Source of the DNA: Flavobacteriaceae bacterium
Lineage (GTDB): Bacteria; Bacteroidota; Bacteroidia; Flavobacteriales; Flavobacteriaceae
Direction: 5' to 3'
NCBI GenBank assembly: GCA_016763595.1
Contig: JAESTN010000224.1
Span: forward strand, 1-8,491
DNA: 8,491 nt
Shown: piece by piece, positions 1-6,135 of the stretch
Layout of the letters: the number at the start of each line of letters is the position of its first letter
How positions within the stretch are numbered: the stretch's first letter is position 1
Program-made: the position numbers and the translations under genes
The notes under the pieces: model-generated
What the model saw: only the letters and a program-made list of their open reading frames with translations
What the model was told of the DNA's origin: nothing
Databases searched by the model: none

Positions 1-32
1 CTGGTACTGAATCAAACTCGTGTTGTCTAATA

Positions 33-62
33 GACCAACCACTTACTATGTAGTGTTTGGTC
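33..62. repeat. Imperfect hairpin
   Basis: GACCAA (33-38) pairs with TTGGTC (57-62) and CACT (40-43) pairs with AGTG (52-55), with one mismatch between the two stems and an 8-base loop. No T-tract follows directly, so it is not a typical terminator. Its right half is also the left arm of the larger inverted repeat that ends at 222. Confidence 0.6.
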
Positions 63-222
63 GGAAACATAGCAACATTAAAAAAGTTTTTTTTTGTAAT
101 TTTTGACTTTATTTTTAATCGTCTGATGCTACCGCATCACCTCATAAAAAGTAGTTTCAATTCTTATCAAAAATAATTTGTTTTATAAAATTAGTCTGTT
201 TCCAACCAAGCACTATGTAGCA
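44..222. repeat. Inverted repeat pair, MITE-like layout
   Basis: Bases 44-72 and the reverse complement of 194-222 match at 22 of 29 positions, and at 17 of 19 in the core 51-69. The arms enclose about 120 bases of AT-rich DNA with a perfect palindrome (124-139) close to the exact centre. Non-coding DNA with imperfect terminal inverted repeats resembles a miniature inverted-repeat element, but I see no clear target-site duplication outside the arms. It could also be a structured RNA or a chance pairing of related repeats. Confidence 0.4.
124..139. repeat. Perfect 6-bp palindrome with tetraloop
   Basis: TGATGC (124-129) and GCATCA (134-139) are perfect inverted copies around TACC. The hairpin is GC-richer than its surroundings and sits midway between the arms at 44-72 and 194-222. 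No T-tract follows on either strand, so a terminator role is unlikely. Confidence 0.5.
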
Positions 223-331
223 GCAGGCTTAAGAGAATTCTTTTTTTTTAAGGCAACAATCGTTAAAATAGCAGTACATAAAGAGTTTATTCACATTAAA
301 AAATGGGGATCTATTTTACCGATAGTAAAGC

Positions 332-389
332 ATATGGCAAGTACCGTATTTGACACAAGGTATTGGTGCTAAAAAATGACTTGCTATAT
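332..389. repeat. 11-base inverted repeat
   Basis: ATATGGCAAGT (332-342) and ACTTGCTATAT (379-389) are inverted copies with one mismatch, separated by 36 bases. Its role is unknown. It lies in the same gene-free stretch as the other inverted repeats. Confidence 0.35.
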
Positions 390-580
390 CGTACAGCTCA
401 CAGAGACAATGTAATTGGAGGGAATTATAAATAAACAGGTACACTGAAAAAAATAATGGACGGATATAACATTCTAATCGCAATTTCCCACATCATATTT
501 GCAAGATTGAGCGTAGCATTATTTACAGATATAAAAAATATAAGGGTAAAAACAGTGATGATTAAATTCTTAATATCGCC

Positions 581-629
581 TCGATCTCAGTCGAGAGGTT
601 TCTTTTAAATAAGTCTCGACTCCGCTCGA
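581..629. repeat. TCTCGACT-type inverted repeat downstream of queD
   Basis: AGTCGAGA (589-596) and TCTCGACT (614-621) pair perfectly over 8 bp around a 17-base loop. The flanking TCGA (581-584) and TCGA (626-629) extend the symmetry. Put differently, two copies of TCTCGACT-N4-TCGA lie in opposite orientation. I recall closely similar TCGACTnCGCTCGACC units scattered between genes in flavobacterial genomes. It lies about 50 bases past the queD stop, so it may protect or end that transcript, but neither strand has a T-tract right after the stem. Confidence 0.5.
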
Positions 630-675
630 CCAGACAAAAAACTTAACTCATTATAAAATAATTAAAAAAGAAAAA

Positions 676-1089
676 CTACTCTCCAGAATAGGTAACGTAA
701 TTTCTAGGAGTTTCATAGAGTGTCACTCCTAGCTCTAATGAAGTTCTTATTTTTGCTCTTAACTTATTGTAAATAACCACAGCAATATTCTCTACTGTTG
801 GGTTCAAGTTTTTAAACTCTTCTACTTCTATATTCAAGTTTTTATGATCAAAAGCTTCTTCTATTTCACTTTTAATCAATTCACGTAAAATAGATAAATC
901 CATTACAAAACCAGTTACGGGATCAATTTCTCCTGTTACAGAAATTGTTAAGTCATAATTATGTCCGTGAAAATGAGGGTTACTACATTTACCAAATACT
1001 TTTGCATTTTTTGCATCATCCCATTCTGGATTAAATAATCTATGCGCTGCATTAAAATGTGCTTTTCTATGTGCGGTAACTCTAGGCAT
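676..1089 (-). CDS. queD: 6-pyruvoyl/6-carboxy-tetrahydropterin synthase family protein
   Basis: This 137-residue zinc enzyme of the PTPS/QueD family is full length. Family members act on 7,8-dihydroneopterin triphosphate, giving 6-carboxytetrahydropterin (QueD, queuosine pathway) or 6-pyruvoyltetrahydropterin (PTPS, biopterin pathway). The zinc ligands are His16 (in AAHR), His41 and His43 (in HGHNY). The catalytic Cys35 lies in FGKCSNP, Asp81-His82 in FDHKNLN, and Glu126 in the C-terminal YET motif that holds the pterin ring. The six-residue Cys-to-His spacing (C-SNPHF-HGH) and the GEIDPxTGxVMDL segment resemble animal PTPS more than Escherichia coli QueD, which has C-xxx-HGH, so the true product is uncertain. 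It is the second gene after idi on the same strand, 41 bases downstream and without a promoter of its own that I can see. The protein is cytosolic. I am sure of the family and less sure of QueD versus PTPS. Confidence 0.93.
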   Translation of the reverse strand: MPRVTAHRKAHFNAAHRLFNPEWDDAKNAKVFGKCSNPHFHGHNYDLTISVTGEIDPVTGFVMDLSILRELIKSEIEEAFDHKNLNIEVEEFKNLNPTVENIAVVIYNKLRAKIRTSLELGVTLYETPRNYVTYSGE

Positions 1090-1130
1090 TCTTTTATTGT
1101 TTTAAAATTATAAAATTGAATACTCGTACT

Positions 1131-1658
1131 TTAAAATCTGTAATTCATAATTTTCTCATACGATTCTTTAAAGATAATGGTAAACCAAGCGGTATAGGTT
1201 TCTGGATTCTTTTCCATATCAACTTTTACTTCTTCCAACGTCATCCATTTAAAAGCCTCGACTTCTTGCTTATTTACAATTGGATTATCGTTGTATTTAC
1301 CAACCATAACATGATCTAACTCATGCTCAGTTAATCCATTGTCAAATGGCGCTTTATAGATAAACGAAAACACCTCTTCTAACTCACAAGTAAAACCCAT
1401 TTCTTCTTGTAATCTGCGTTTCCCTGCTTGCAAAGACGTTTCTCCATTTCGTTGATGAGAACAACATGTATTTGTCCATAATAAAGGGGAATGGTATTTA
1501 TCGGCAGCTCTTTGTTGTAATAATAGTTTGCCTTCTTTATTAAATGTAAACACTGAAAAAGCTCGATGTAACACCCCATTTTCATGCGCTTCCATCTTGG
1601 CCATTAAACCAATTTGGTTATCGTATATGTCAACTAAAATAACTTGCTCTTCTAACAT
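1131..1658 (-). CDS. idi: Isopentenyl-diphosphate delta-isomerase, type I
   Basis: The product interconverts isopentenyl diphosphate and dimethylallyl diphosphate, supplying isoprenoid synthesis (quinones, carotenoids, undecaprenyl carriers). It is 175 residues long, usual for bacterial type I enzymes of the Nudix fold. Metal-binding His25 and His31 are present, as is the TNTCCSH motif with catalytic Cys66 and ligand His68. A Nudix-like box lies at about residues 72-89 (GE…EEMGF), and the second acidic catalytic pair Glu111 and Glu113 is in TEHELDH. The start is the ATG at 1658-1656, only four bases after a strong -7 element, so the mRNA is probably leaderless or nearly so. queD follows after 41 bases, suggesting one transcript, while the cyclophilin gene diverges from it. 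Cytosolic. Nothing is missing from the active site. Confidence 0.96.
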   Translation of the reverse strand: MLEEQVILVDIYDNQIGLMAKMEAHENGVLHRAFSVFTFNKEGKLLLQQRAADKYHSPLLWTNTCCSHQRNGETSLQAGKRRLQEEMGFTCELEEVFSFIYKAPFDNGLTEHELDHVMVGKYNDNPIVNKQEVEAFKWMTLEEVKVDMEKNPETYTAWFTIIFKESYEKIMNYRF

Positions 1659-1662
1659 AAAA

Positions 1663-1692
1663 CAAATGTAGCAAAATCAATTATCTTTGCAA
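1663..1692 (-). promoter_or_regulatory. Bacteroidota-type promoter of idi-queD
   Basis: Read on the minus strand, TTG (1692-1690) is followed after exactly 19 bases by TACATTTG (1670-1663). This matches the Bacteroidota -33 TTG / -7 TAnnTTTG arrangement. Transcription would begin within a few bases of the idi ATG at 1658. Confidence 0.7.
1682..1689 (+). promoter_or_regulatory. -7 element of the cyclophilin lipoprotein gene
   Basis: TATCTTTG matches TAnnTTTG and predicts a leader of about 20 bases before the ATG at 1714. No good -33 TTG is present 19-21 bases upstream. It overlaps the divergent idi promoter, and its position argues against the upstream in-frame TTG at 1687 as a start codon. 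Confidence 0.6.
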
Positions 1693-1713
1693 TTAAATAA
1701 CTCTAATTTAAAA

Positions 1714-2400
1714 ATGAAAAGCGTTAAACTATTCATAACTATCATATCAATGCTAACAGTGATAAGCTGTAATGGAAAAAAGAAGACAAAAGAACTACCA
1801 CCTATTCTTAAAAAAGAAATAAACCCCACAAAAAAGATTGAAAAAAGTTGGGACAGTTTAAAAAAGCACAATGTTGAAGCTTTTTTCACCGCCTATGAAC
1901 AGAAAAATAAAGAAACCGAGGTACTAATTAAAACCAAATTTGGAAACATTAAGCTTCTTCTTTATAAGGATACACCAATACATAGAGCAAACTTTATCTT
2001 CTTAACAAAAATCAACTATTTTGATACTACTGTTTTTTATAGAGTGGCTAAAAATTTTGTCATTCAAGGGGGTAATTCTGATGATTTATATACCATGAAA
2101 CAGCGTCATAAATATGGGAATTACTTAATAAAGCCAGAGTTTAGACCACATAGAAAACACAAATACGGAGCATTAGCTGCCGCCAGACATTGGGAAGGGA
2201 ATCCGAATAAATTATCAAGTCCATTTGAGTTTTACATTGTGCAAAACAGAAAAGGGGCCCATCATTTAAATAATGAACATACCGTTTTTGGTGAAATTAT
2301 TTCTGGTTTTTCTACTATGGAAAAAATTTCTAAAGTAGACGTAGGGGTAGATGAATGGCCAAAAGTTGATATAAAAATGACCATAGAAGTTATTGAGTAG
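1714..2400 (+). CDS. Cyclophilin-type peptidyl-prolyl isomerase, lipoprotein
   Basis: A prolyl cis-trans isomerase of 228 residues, predicted to be anchored as a lipoprotein and to assist folding in the envelope. The signal peptide is MKSVKLFITIISMLTVIS, followed by lipid-anchor Cys19. A lysine-rich linker runs to about residue 68 and the cyclophilin domain covers about 69-228. The catalytic core is kept: FYRV with Arg110 (Arg55 in human CypA), Phe115 and Gln118 in NFVIQGG, and HTVFGEI at 189-195. Other positions have drifted. The usual MAN is AAR (156-158), SQFFI is PFEFYI (170-175), and a basic, histidine-rich insertion lies at about 126-150. I chose the ATG at 1714 because the in-frame TTG at 1687 falls inside the promoter. 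The gene diverges from idi and is followed by a terminator at 2617-2649. Isomerase activity is likely but not certain, given the drift. Confidence 0.92.
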   Translation: MKSVKLFITIISMLTVISCNGKKKTKELPPILKKEINPTKKIEKSWDSLKKHNVEAFFTAYEQKNKETEVLIKTKFGNIKLLLYKDTPIHRANFIFLTKINYFDTTVFYRVAKNFVIQGGNSDDLYTMKQRHKYGNYLIKPEFRPHRKHKYGALAAARHWEGNPNKLSSPFEFYIVQNRKGAHHLNNEHTVFGEIISGFSTMEKISKVDVGVDEWPKVDIKMTIEVIE

Positions 2401-2589
2401 TTAGTGGTTCGTGGTTAGCGGAATTAAAAAAAACAATTGAACAATACTTAACCAACGTTATTACGCTCTAACTTTAACACTTTCAATCCCTAACTTTGTT
2501 CCTTTAAATTCTTGTACTCAGTGTCTTTTAAACAATACTTCTTTACATAATTGAACACAACATCTATATTAAAATTCAAACAAATATCA

Positions 2590-2612
2590 TTCCTATCTAG
2601 GGTAGATAGGAA
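2590..2612. repeat. Perfect 9-bp hairpin
   Basis: TTCCTATCT (2590-2598) and AGATAGGAA (2604-2612) pair perfectly around a 5-base loop. No T-tract follows on either strand, so it is not a typical terminator. It stands four bases before the terminator stem at 2617 and may be an RNA-stabilising or factor-binding hairpin. Confidence 0.6.
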
Positions 2613-2616
2613 GGGA

Positions 2617-2649
2617 AAGAACCCAAATACAAAAAGGTTCTTCTTTTTT
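2617..2649 (+). terminator. Rho-independent terminator after the cyclophilin gene
   Basis: AAGAACC (2617-2623) pairs with GGTTCTT (2636-2642) over 7 bp around an A-rich 12-base loop, followed by C and then six T (2644-2649). It ends rightward transcription about 220 bases past the cyclophilin stop. On the minus strand the stem is followed by only three T, so it would work poorly for the convergent gene. Confidence 0.7.
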
Positions 2650-2690
2650 ACAATGAAAAAAATCTAATCACAAACCATTCAAAATGATGA

Positions 2691-3884
2691 CTAAATTCCG
2701 TCTAAATTAAATTTAACCGCTTTTAATTGGTTTTTCTTTTCAACAGAAACTGTCCATACCATATATGCAAAACCATTCATAATTTCTAGTTGTGGCACAC
2801 CAGTGCTTCTGCCTGAATTAATTTTCGCAACAGTAATGGCCTTAGAAATCACGCCGTTTTTAGTAACTTTTTTACATCGCAAATACGTTCCATAATCATC
2901 TGTTTCCATATAGCTTACTACGACTTCATTATCATTTATAAACGCAACATCCACTCTTCCAATTGCGTCCACATCATTTAAAACAATAGGTTCATTAAAA
3001 GTTGAACCTGACAAAAAAGAAACTTTTACTTTAGGGTTTCCCTCTGCAGCTGTAAACCAAGAAACCGCTGTGTTGTTACTATTAGAAACTACTTTTGGTC
3101 CATTTACAGGGCACCCATTGATTTCCCAATTGTCATTATAAACAACAACAGGATTGGTCCATGTATTATTGATTTTCTGAGAGAAATAAATATCTCGAAT
3201 CTCTTTATTACTTCTGTCTCTAAAAACAATCATTGGTCCATTCTGAGTCATGCTAATAGACGTCTGACAGCAATCACAGGTTCTTGCATCTAACTGAGTT
3301 TCATTAAAAATGGTCCCATCGCTAGAAACTTCTGCTACTCTAATGGTCATCGCTTTATGATGACTGTTTTCCATTTCTTTTACTGTATTTCTACCATCCA
3401 ACCAAGTAATTAAAAACCCATCCTTTTCATTTGGAATTACACTTACAAAACCGTGTTCTGCTTCCATTCCATCTGTATTCAATAAAAAATTCTCTTTGAT
3501 AATTTCTCCGTTCAGTTTTCGAAGATTCAGCACAACATCATACGTATATGTTCCTGAAGCTGATTTTTGTAAATGGCTTGTTAACAAAACATCTCCATTC
3601 GTTGCATTTGCGGGGAAATCTGCCCAGTTTACAAACCAATCATTCCCAGAAGTAACCGTCGTTGGTTTTTTCCAAGAATCATTTTCTAATTGGCTATACA
3701 ATAAGGTTGCTTCTTTTCCCCTAATAGAGTTTACCCAAGAAAGCGATAACTTTCCGTCTTGTGCTACTAAATTAGGTTCAGCATTATTAATTCCAAATTC
3801 AAAAGGGATCTCAGTAATTACCAATTCTTTTTTTGAGCAACTTGCAAGTACTGCAACTAAAATCAATACACTTAATTTCTTCAT
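2691..3884 (-). CDS. Beta-propeller (BNR/sialidase-like) lipoprotein with CxCC motif
   Basis: A 397-residue predicted lipoprotein of unproven function. The signal peptide ends in VLAS-Cys16. The remainder is strand-rich with repeated units of the type 'xxxLSWV', 'GFLITWLDG', 'PMIVFRDRS', 'NTAVSWFT', 'EVVVSYMET' and 'AYMVWTV', about 50-60 residues apart. That spacing suggests a six-bladed propeller like the sialidase/BNR superfamily, and such proteins are often auto-annotated as exo-alpha-sialidase. I see no clean Asp-box or full sialidase active site, so I do not call an enzyme. The striking part is Cys203, Cys205 and Cys206 in TCDCCQTS, with Cys258 in NGCPVNGP and an FRDRS motif at 221-225. 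Such clustering could bind metal or form disulfides. Its start overlaps the stop of the TlpA-like gene by four bases (ATGA), which points to coupled translation and a shared role in the envelope. Confidence 0.85.
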   Translation of the reverse strand: MKKLSVLILVAVLASCSKKELVITEIPFEFGINNAEPNLVAQDGKLSLSWVNSIRGKEATLLYSQLENDSWKKPTTVTSGNDWFVNWADFPANATNGDVLLTSHLQKSASGTYTYDVVLNLRKLNGEIIKENFLLNTDGMEAEHGFVSVIPNEKDGFLITWLDGRNTVKEMENSHHKAMTIRVAEVSSDGTIFNETQLDARTCDCCQTSISMTQNGPMIVFRDRSNKEIRDIYFSQKINNTWTNPVVVYNDNWEINGCPVNGPKVVSNSNNTAVSWFTAAEGNPKVKVSFLSGSTFNEPIVLNDVDAIGRVDVAFINDNEVVVSYMETDDYGTYLRCKKVTKNGVISKAITVAKINSGRSTGVPQLEIMNGFAYMVWTVSVEKKNQLKAVKFNLDGI

Positions 3885-4369
3885 TTGATATTTTTTAATT
3901 TATTTATCATTTTTTCTGAGTTCCATTGAACAGCTCCAATAATTTTATCTACTTTTTCTCCTTTTTCAGTATAAACAAAAGTAGTTGGCAAGGCATAAAT
4001 ACCTAATGAGCTTGTTGGTTTTGTAGATTTTAAAAAAGTAAAATCATAATTTGTTTTCTTTTTGAATTCTAAAATTTGTGCTTGAGATTCATCAGAAATT
4101 AATAGAAAAACATAATTATCTTTTGTCAGTATTTTTTGCGCTTCCAATAAATCTGGCATTTCTTTTTTACACGGTGCACACCAAGTTGCCCAAAAATTAA
4201 CCAACACCTTCTTTCCTATAAACATAGACATATCAACAGGTTCTCCATTTAAATCTACAATACCAGAGATCTCTTCTAATGTTTCATTTTTTTTTTGACT
4301 GTTGCTTTTCCCTGAATCTTTACAGGCAAAAAACAACGCGAAAACAACGACAAATACTACTTTTTTCAT
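3881..4369 (-). CDS. TlpA/ResA-like thioredoxin-fold lipoprotein
   Basis: A 162-residue thiol-disulfide oxidoreductase predicted to face the periplasm. The N-terminus MKKVVFVVVFALFFA ends at Cys16, a usable though phenylalanine-rich lipobox. After a polar linker to about residue 34, the thioredoxin-like domain fills the rest. The redox site is WCAPC (Cys64 and Cys67) in the typical NFWATWCAPCKKEMP context, and cis-Pro128 lies in ALPTTFV. Family members reduce or exchange disulfides in chosen partners, for example apocytochrome c or copper-binding proteins. The partner here is unknown, but the next gene, overlapping by ATGA, encodes a cysteine-rich lipoprotein and is the obvious candidate. The ATG at 4369 is the only start that gives the signal peptide. 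I could not find a convincing promoter in the 127 bases shared with divergent prfC. Confidence 0.93.
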   Translation of the reverse strand: MKKVVFVVVFALFFACKDSGKSNSQKKNETLEEISGIVDLNGEPVDMSMFIGKKVLVNFWATWCAPCKKEMPDLLEAQKILTKDNYVFLLISDESQAQILEFKKKTNYDFTFLKSTKPTSSLGIYALPTTFVYTEKGEKVDKIIGAVQWNSEKMINKLKNIK

Positions 4370-4471
4370 GGCTCCAATTTACATACAAAAAAATAAATTA
4401 CTTGTTATTTTAAAATTTAATCTTTACTATATTTTATCAATTTGAGTTTAAAAAAATTATAGAATAAACCG

Positions 4472-4479
4472 TACATTTG
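4472..4479 (+). promoter_or_regulatory. -7 element of prfC
   Basis: TACATTTG fits TAnnTTTG and lies 17 bases before the prfC ATG at 4497, predicting a leader of only about 11-14 bases. A TTTG at 4441-4444 is about 7 bases too far upstream to be a standard -33 element. Confidence 0.55.
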
Positions 4480-4496
4480 CACCTCAATTTTTGTAG

Positions 4497-6085
4497 ATGA
4501 ATTTTTTAGAGGAAATACAACGTAGAAGAACATTCGGAATCATTTCACATCCCGATGCTGGTAAAACAACTTTAACTGAAAAGCTACTACTTTTTGGTGG
4601 TGCTATTCAAGAAGCTGGAGCCGTAAAAAACAATAAAATAAAAAAGGGAGCAACATCCGATTTTATGGAAATTGAGCGTCAACGTGGAATTTCGGTAGCT
4701 ACTTCTGTATTGGCTTTTATCTACAAAAATAAAAAAATAAACATTTTAGATACACCTGGGCATAAAGATTTTGCTGAAGATACTTTTAGAACCTTAACAG
4801 CAGTAGACAGTGTTATTGTTGTAATTGATGTTGCTAAAGGAGTTGAGACACAAACTGAAAATTGGTTAAAGTGTGCAGAATGCGTAACATCCCAATATTG
4901 GTTTTTATCAATAAGTTAGATCGAGAAGGAAAAGATGCTTTTGATTTGTTGGATGAAGTAGAACAAAAATTAGGATTGCGTGTTACTCCAATGAGTTTCC
5001 CTATCGGGATGGGATATGACTTTAAAGGAATTTATAATATTTGGGAAAAGAAATTAAATCTTTTTTCTGGTGATAATAAAACGACTATTTCTGAAGGCAT
5101 AGAATTTAATGACCTATCAAATCCTGATTTAGATACTATTATTGGAGAAACTGCTGCAGAAATTTTACGAGAAGAAATAGAATTGATTGAAGAAGTATAT
5201 CCTAAATTTAACCAAGAAGAATATTTAGAGGGGAAGTTACAACCTGTCTTTTTTGGTTCAGCCTTAAATAATTTTGGAGTCAAAGAATTGCTAGAAGCTT
5301 TTATTGAAATTGCTCCAGAGCCACAACCTAAAAAAGCGGAAGAGCGTTTAGTTGATTCTAAAGAAGAAAAATTAACAGGTTTTGTTTTTAAAATCCATGC
5401 CAATATGGACCCAAAACATAGAGATCGTTTGGCTTTTATAAAAGTTGTTTCAGGAGTTTTCAGAAGAAATGTTCCTTACTTACATGTTCGTAATGGTAAA
5501 AAAGTAAAATTCTCAAGTCCCAATGCATTTTTTGCAGAAAAGAAAGAAATTGTAGACGAATCTTTTCCTGGTGATATTGTTGGAATACACGATACAGGAA
5601 ACTTTAAAATTGGCGATACATTAACCGAAGGAGAAATATTGAATTTCAAGGGGATTCCGAGTTTCTCTCCAGAGCATTTCCGTTATGTAAATAACGCGGA
5701 TCCAATGAAATCAAAACAATTGTACAAAGGACTCGATCAATTGATGGATGAAGGAGTTGCACAATTGTTTACGTTAGACATGAATGGTCGTAAGATTATT
5801 GGTACTGTTGGCGCACTACAATACGAAGTTATTCAATACCGTTTAGAACACGAATATGGAGCAAAATGTTCTTACGAAAACTTACAAGTTCACAAAGCGT
5901 GTTGGGTAGAAGCTGAAGATGAAAAAAGTGAAGAATTCAAAGAATTTAAACGTGTTAAACAACGATATTTAGCAAAGGATAAACAAGGTCAATTGGTGTT
6001 TTTAGCAGATTCTGCTTTTACCATACAAATGACACAAAGCAAGTTCCCAAATGTGAAATTGCATTTTGTAAGTGAATACAAATAA
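4497..6085 (+). pseudogene. prfC: Peptide chain release factor 3, split by a one-base deletion
   Basis: RF3 is the translational GTPase that removes RF1/RF2 from the ribosome after termination. The reading frame is whole except at one point. From the ATG at 4497 it runs correctly to Glu121 (4857-4859), then leaves frame and stops at 4919. The rest of the protein continues in the next frame from TTG 4862 to the stop at 6083-6085. Adding one A to the run at 4858-4861 restores ...[15 protein letters not shown]... and gives 529 residues, the length of the E. coli protein. Motifs in composite numbering are: G1 SHPDAGKTT (17-25), G2 RGISVAT (63-69), G3 DTPGH (85-89), G4 NKLD (139-142), G5 GSAL (254-257), followed by domains 2 and 3 without other damage. 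The single lesion suggests a recent mutation or a sequencing/assembly error. The short product would lack G4 and G5 and be inactive. A -7 element precedes the gene. Confidence 0.93.
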
Positions 6086-6135
6086 AAAAGATGATCCAAG
6101 TTAAAGTCAAGGACCAAGATGTTATTGTAACTAAA

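Larger units (their letters stand above)
1..675. other. Gene-poor, palindrome-rich stretch
   Basis: I see no gene I can support here. Open frames are short (the longest runs 178-372 and encodes an unremarkable 64-residue peptide without signal, domain or promoter), and stops are frequent in all frames. The stretch has long A and T runs (83-96, 241-250) and an unusual density of inverted repeats, listed separately at 33-62, 44-222, 124-139, 332-389 and 581-629. Fragments such as 456-608 read as a 50-residue peptide ending inside a repeat and may be decayed coding sequence, but I recognise no family. The most likely reading is a remnant of mobile or decayed DNA between the left edge and the end of queD. 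Confidence 0.6.
2401..2690. other. Convergent intergenic region
   Basis: About 290 bases between the ends of two convergent genes. It begins, directly after the cyclophilin stop, with a short degenerate tandem (GTGGTT twice, 2404-2416, period 7). I see no convincing small gene between there and 2589. The right part holds two hairpins, listed separately. Confidence 0.6.

Noticed and set aside
229..252. Possible terminator ending in a T-run near 241-249
   Set aside because: The preceding stem is weak and imperfect (TTAAG…), and there is no identifiable gene upstream for it to end.
178..372. 64-residue open frame on the plus strand
   Set aside because: It begins with a non-ATG start, has no promoter, domain or signal, and runs through a poly-T stretch and one of the inverted repeats. 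It is more likely chance.
456..608. 50-residue frame starting ATG at 456
   Set aside because: The last part is made of the intergenic TCGACT repeat and the rest matches nothing I recognise. It is too weak to call a gene.
1687..1713. Upstream in-frame TTG as start of the cyclophilin lipoprotein
   Set aside because: It lies inside the TATCTTTG promoter element and would bury the lipoprotein signal peptide. The ATG at 1714 is the clean start.
2691..3884. True exo-alpha-sialidase
   Set aside because: The strand pattern resembles BNR propellers, but I cannot see clean Asp-boxes or the sialidase arginine triad, so enzyme activity is not claimed.
3496..3888. 130-residue open frame opposite the propeller lipoprotein
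   Set aside because: It lies wholly antisense to a well-supported gene, begins without promoter and has no recognisable domain.
4850..4870. Programmed -1 frameshifting in prfC
   Set aside because: The site reads ACT GAA AAT TGG, which is not an X XXY YYZ slippery heptamer, and I see no strong hairpin just downstream. RF3 is not known to be recoded. A deletion or sequence error is simpler.
5032..5403. 123-residue open frame opposite prfC
   Set aside because: It is antisense to conserved RF3 coding sequence, with no promoter or family match.
6091..6135. Upstream in-frame ATG for the beta-barrel protein
   Set aside because: It would add 15 polar residues ahead of an otherwise typical signal peptide, so the ATG at 6136 is preferred.
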